NCBI RefSeq assembly: GCF_042676185.1
Contig: NZ_JBHTJT010000030.1
Location: 1-64,000, forward strand
DNA from: Tropicimonas aquimaris
GTDB taxonomy: Bacteria; Pseudomonadota; Alphaproteobacteria; Rhodobacterales; Rhodobacteraceae
Reading direction: 5' to 3'
Length of the DNA: 64,000 nt
The stretch's first letter is position 1. Each line of letters begins with the position of its first letter. Of the stretch, positions 61,935-64,000 are shown piece by piece. Made by a program: the position numbers and the translations under genes. The notes beneath the pieces are model-generated. The model was not told the origin of the DNA. It was given only the letters and a program-made list of their open reading frames with translations, and did no database searches.

Positions 61935-62399
61935 ATGTCTATGCAGGCCTTCGACACCCCCCTGCCCGGCGATGCCGGCTGCCTGGTACGACGTGACCCC
62001 GCGCGTGAAGCGCTGGCGGAACTCCAGGCGGCTTGCGCGCGGATTGACGGTCTCGTCGCGCGGATTCGGGGAGACGGTACGGAGGCCTGCCGGAGAAAGG
62101 CGCTCCTGCTGCTGCGGGAGAAATCGAAGCAGTTGGTCGCGCTGCTGGAACGCCCCGAGAAGACCCAGGACGGATCGGCGCAGGAGGCCGAGGAGATGCC
62201 GCCGCTCAGCCCGCGCGAACAGGAGATCCTCGGCTGGATCGCGAGCGGCAAGAGCAACGCGGTGATCGCCGAGATCCTCGGCATCTCGCCGCACACGGTG
62301 GACACGCACAACCGACGGATCTTTCGGAAGCTCGGCGCAGGAGATCGGACCACTGCGGCGATCAAGGCGCTGGACGGGGGACTGCTGCCGCCGCGCTGA
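61935..62399 (+). CDS. LuxR-type helix-turn-helix regulator (154 aa)
   Basis: The C-terminal domain (about 88-150) is a clear LuxR/FixJ HTH: LSPREQEILGWIASGKSNAVIAEILGISPHTVDTHNRRIFRKLG. The N-terminal part (about 25-80) is a short Arg/Leu/Ala coiled coil, not a receiver or autoinducer domain. It is a stand-alone regulator, followed by repeat family 2 copy B. Its signal and targets are unknown. Confidence 0.88.
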   Translation: MSMQAFDTPLPGDAGCLVRRDPAREALAELQAACARIDGLVARIRGDGTEACRRKALLLLREKSKQLVALLERPEKTQDGSAQEAEEMPPLSPREQEILGWIASGKSNAVIAEILGISPHTVDTHNRRIFRKLGAGDRTTAAIKALDGGLLPPR

Positions 62400-62412
62400 C
62401 CGCCCGGAAAGG

Positions 62413-62477
62413 GAGCGGAGGCCTCCCGCCCGTCGTCGACGCATCGCAGATGCGCCTCCTCCCGTTGGGCCGGGCGC
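62413..62477. repeat. Dispersed hairpin repeat family 2, copy B (minus orientation)
   Basis: Read on the minus strand: GCGCCCGGCCCAAC, GGGAGGAG, a hairpin (GCGCATC and GATGCGT around TGC) and CGACGACGGGCGGGAG. The flanks match copy A at 42059-42120; the stem differs but still pairs. Confidence 0.7.
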
Positions 62478-62508
62478 GCTGCGCGCGCCGGCCGGCCCGC
62501 CCCCGATG

Positions 62509-63672
62509 TCAGCCGGCCGGCATCCGCTGTTCGGCCAGTGTCACCCACCAGGAGCATCCTGCCGGGATCGCGGCATCGTTGAAATCGTATTCCGGGTGGT
62601 GCACCGGCGCGGTCTTGCCATTGCCGACGAGGATGTAAGCGCCGGGGCGCTCCTCGAGCATGAAGGCGAAGTCCTCGCCGCCCATGATAAGCGGCGCCTC
62701 CTCGCAGCTTCCCGCCACGGCCCGCGCGGCGTCGGCGGCAAATGCCGTCTCGGCGTCGTGGTTGACCATCACCGGGTAGTTCCGGTGATAGCGCACCTCC
62801 GCCTGGCCCCCGAACATCTGCGCAGTGCCCTCGGCAATCTCGGTGATCCGGCGCTCGGCGAGGTCGCGCAACTCCGGGGTCAGCGAGCGCGCGGTTCCGC
62901 GCAGAGTGACTTGCTGCGGGATGACGTTGAACGCCTTGCTCGAGGTCTCGACCGAAGTGACGGAGACCACCAGTTGCGCCACCGGGTCGACGTTGCGGGC
63001 GACGATACTCTGGAAGGCGACGACCATGTGGCTCGCCATCACCACCGCGTCCACGGTCTCGTGCGGCTTGGCCGCGTGGCCGCCGCGCCCGGTAAGGACA
63101 ATCTCGAAATGGTCGGCCGAGGCGAAGAACGGCCCCGGCCGGATCGCGAAACTGCCTGCCGGCTGGCCGGGCCAGTTGTGCATGCCGTAAACCTCCTGGA
63201 TGCCGAAGCGCTCCATCAGCCCATCGTTGCACATCTCGCGGCCGCCGCCGCCGCCCTCCTCGGCGGGTTGAAAGATCACCACGACCGTGCCGTCGAAATT
63301 GCGGGTCTCGGCCAGGTAGCGGGCAGCGCCGAGAAGCATGGCGGTGTGCCCGTCATGCCCACAGGCGTGCATTGCGCCAGGCACCTCGGAGGCGTGCGCG
63401 GCGCCGGTGGCCTCGGTGATCGGCAGGGCGTCCATGTCGGCCCGAAGCCCGACCACCCGCCCCGAGGCGGTGCTGCGCCCGCGGATCACCCCCACCACGC
63501 CGGTTCGGCCGATCCCCGTCACCACCTCGTCGCAGCCGAAGGATTGCAGCCGCTCCGCCACGATGGCCGCGGTGCGGTGGGTGTCGAAGAGAAGTTCGGG
63601 GTGGCGGTGGATGTCCCGCCGCCAGTCGGTGATCTCGTCCTGCCAGTCGGCGAAACGGTTGCGGATGGGCAT
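62509..63672 (-). CDS. M20-family amidohydrolase (387 aa)
   Basis: A zinc/metal-dependent amidohydrolase of the hippurate hydrolase/IAA-amino acid hydrolase type. The catalytic domain has DIHRHPEL, ADMDALPITE and HACGHDGHTAM (metal Cys, His), and QPAEEGGGG carries the catalytic Glu. The dimerisation domain (about 185-295, GRGGHAAKPHETVDAV) is inserted as usual. The ATG at 63672 gives a normal start. Substrate could be an N-acyl amino acid. Confidence 0.92.
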   Translation of the reverse strand: MPIRNRFADWQDEITDWRRDIHRHPELLFDTHRTAAIVAERLQSFGCDEVVTGIGRTGVVGVIRGRSTASGRVVGLRADMDALPITEATGAAHASEVPGAMHACGHDGHTAMLLGAARYLAETRNFDGTVVVIFQPAEEGGGGGREMCNDGLMERFGIQEVYGMHNWPGQPAGSFAIRPGPFFASADHFEIVLTGRGGHAAKPHETVDAVVMASHMVVAFQSIVARNVDPVAQLVVSVTSVETSSKAFNVIPQQVTLRGTARSLTPELRDLAERRITEIAEGTAQMFGGQAEVRYHRNYPVMVNHDAETAFAADAARAVAGSCEEAPLIMGGEDFAFMLEERPGAYILVGNGKTAPVHHPEYDFNDAAIPAGCSWWVTLAEQRMPAG

Positions 63673-63878
63673 GGAAGGCGCGCTCCTCGGGCAAGTGGTC
63701 AGGCCGAACGGAGTCGGCCGCTTGGAGCGACAGCCTTTCGGCAGCGCCCGGCATTGGCAAGGGGGGATCGAAAGGCAATCGGTACCGTTTCCCACCTCCG
63801 CGAGACGACGCCGCGGGATGGTCACTTGCCGGAACCGGCCCCGCGAGATCGGCGAACTGCCCGGTCTCAGGTCCACAT

Positions 63879-63898
63879 CCGGGCCCACGTGGGCCCGG
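63879..63898. terminator. Perfect 20-bp palindrome after the partial gene at the window end
   Basis: CCGGGCCCAC and GTGGGCCCGG are self-complementary, 4 bp after the stop of the partial gene on the minus strand. It is probably its terminator. Confidence 0.5.
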
Positions 63899-63902
63899 TT
63901 GT

Positions 63903-64000
63903 TCAGTGCATCCCCTTGCGGATCCGTCGGACCATCAGGAACACCGCCAGAACCACAGCGGGCAGCAGGAGTGCGGTGGCGGTTCCCTTGCTGAGCCCAA
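63903..64000 (-). CDS. C-terminal fragment of a membrane protein (partial)
   Basis: Only the last 31 codons are inside the window. They encode a hydrophobic helix (ATALLLPAVVLAVFLMV) and a basic tail (RRIRKGMH), then a TGA stop. The rest lies beyond position 64000, so the family is not identifiable. Confidence 0.6.
   Translation of the reverse strand, partial: GLSKGTATALLLPAVVLAVFLMVRRIRKGMH

Overview
This is a high-GC chromosomal segment of an alphaproteobacterium, almost certainly a marine Rhodobacteraceae/Roseobacteraceae member. The signs are an iscR-desulfurase-sufB...sufCD-sufS operon with a Rhodobacter-type IscR, the rpmF-plsX-fabH / ihfA-merR-tRNA-Pro block, the argS-SPOR-nagZ-scpA-scpB block, an ornithine-lipid acyltransferase (OlsB), the double-length Dcd and the eukaryote-like NADP isocitrate dehydrogenase. 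No CRISPR array, rRNA or complete insertion sequence was seen.

Layout. 1-2.8 kb: the right end of an integrated element in the 3' end of tRNA-Arg(CCG), with a tyrosine recombinase, about 950 bp without a convincing gene, and a helicase-like protein ending just inside the window. 3.0-12.4 kb: iron-sulfur assembly operon on the minus strand (iscR, IscS-like desulfurase, sufB, an inserted pyruvyltransferase/YbjQ/small membrane protein group, sufC, sufD, two YIP1-type membrane proteins, sufS). 12.5-27 kb: mixed housekeeping and transport genes (hydrolase, HD phosphohydrolase, HlyD/FUSC-like efflux pair, icd, YitT, SMR, HNH, ABC-F, esterase, a large sialidase-like/LamG protein, AlkA-type glycosylase, MFS). 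26.7-31.5 kb: cysS-cimA-methyltransferase-squalene-synthase-like string. A 14-codon leader ORF made almost entirely of Cys and Ile codons precedes it. 31.5-40.3 kb: ChaC, MmcQ, zinc peptidase, threonine dehydratase-like enzyme, lipoprotein, beta-barrel, phasin, Uup, glycosyltransferase, OlsB. 40.4-47.3 kb: msrB, bamE, yceD, rpmF, plsX, fabH, ihfA, merR, tRNA-Pro, dcd. 47.4-58 kb: glyoxalase, a FAS1-RTX protein, scpB-scpA-nagZ-SPOR-argS, antiporter, dgt, erpA-like carrier. 58-64 kb: lipoprotein, moaA, secreted phytochelatin synthase, glycosyltransferase-like protein, LuxR-type regulator, M20 amidohydrolase and the tail of a membrane protein.

How the genes work together. The suf operon mobilises sulfur (two desulfurases) and assembles Fe-S clusters on SufBCD under IscR. 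MoaA and the erpA-like protein encoded far to the right belong to the client/carrier side. rpmF-yceD-plsX-fabH links ribosome and phospholipid/fatty-acid synthesis. scpA/scpB serve chromosome condensation. cysS and cimA consume cysteinyl-tRNA precursors and start a threonine-independent isoleucine route, and the leader ORF offers a way to sense both amino acids.

The strongest unexplained signals are the Cys/Ile leader ORF before cysS-cimA, three families of dispersed hairpin repeats (one with compensatory changes in its stem, one placed directly at stop codons), a palindrome overlapping the presumed iscR -35 box, and several unusual domain fusions. Alternative starts, promoters and operators are inferred by eye and are marked with lower confidence.
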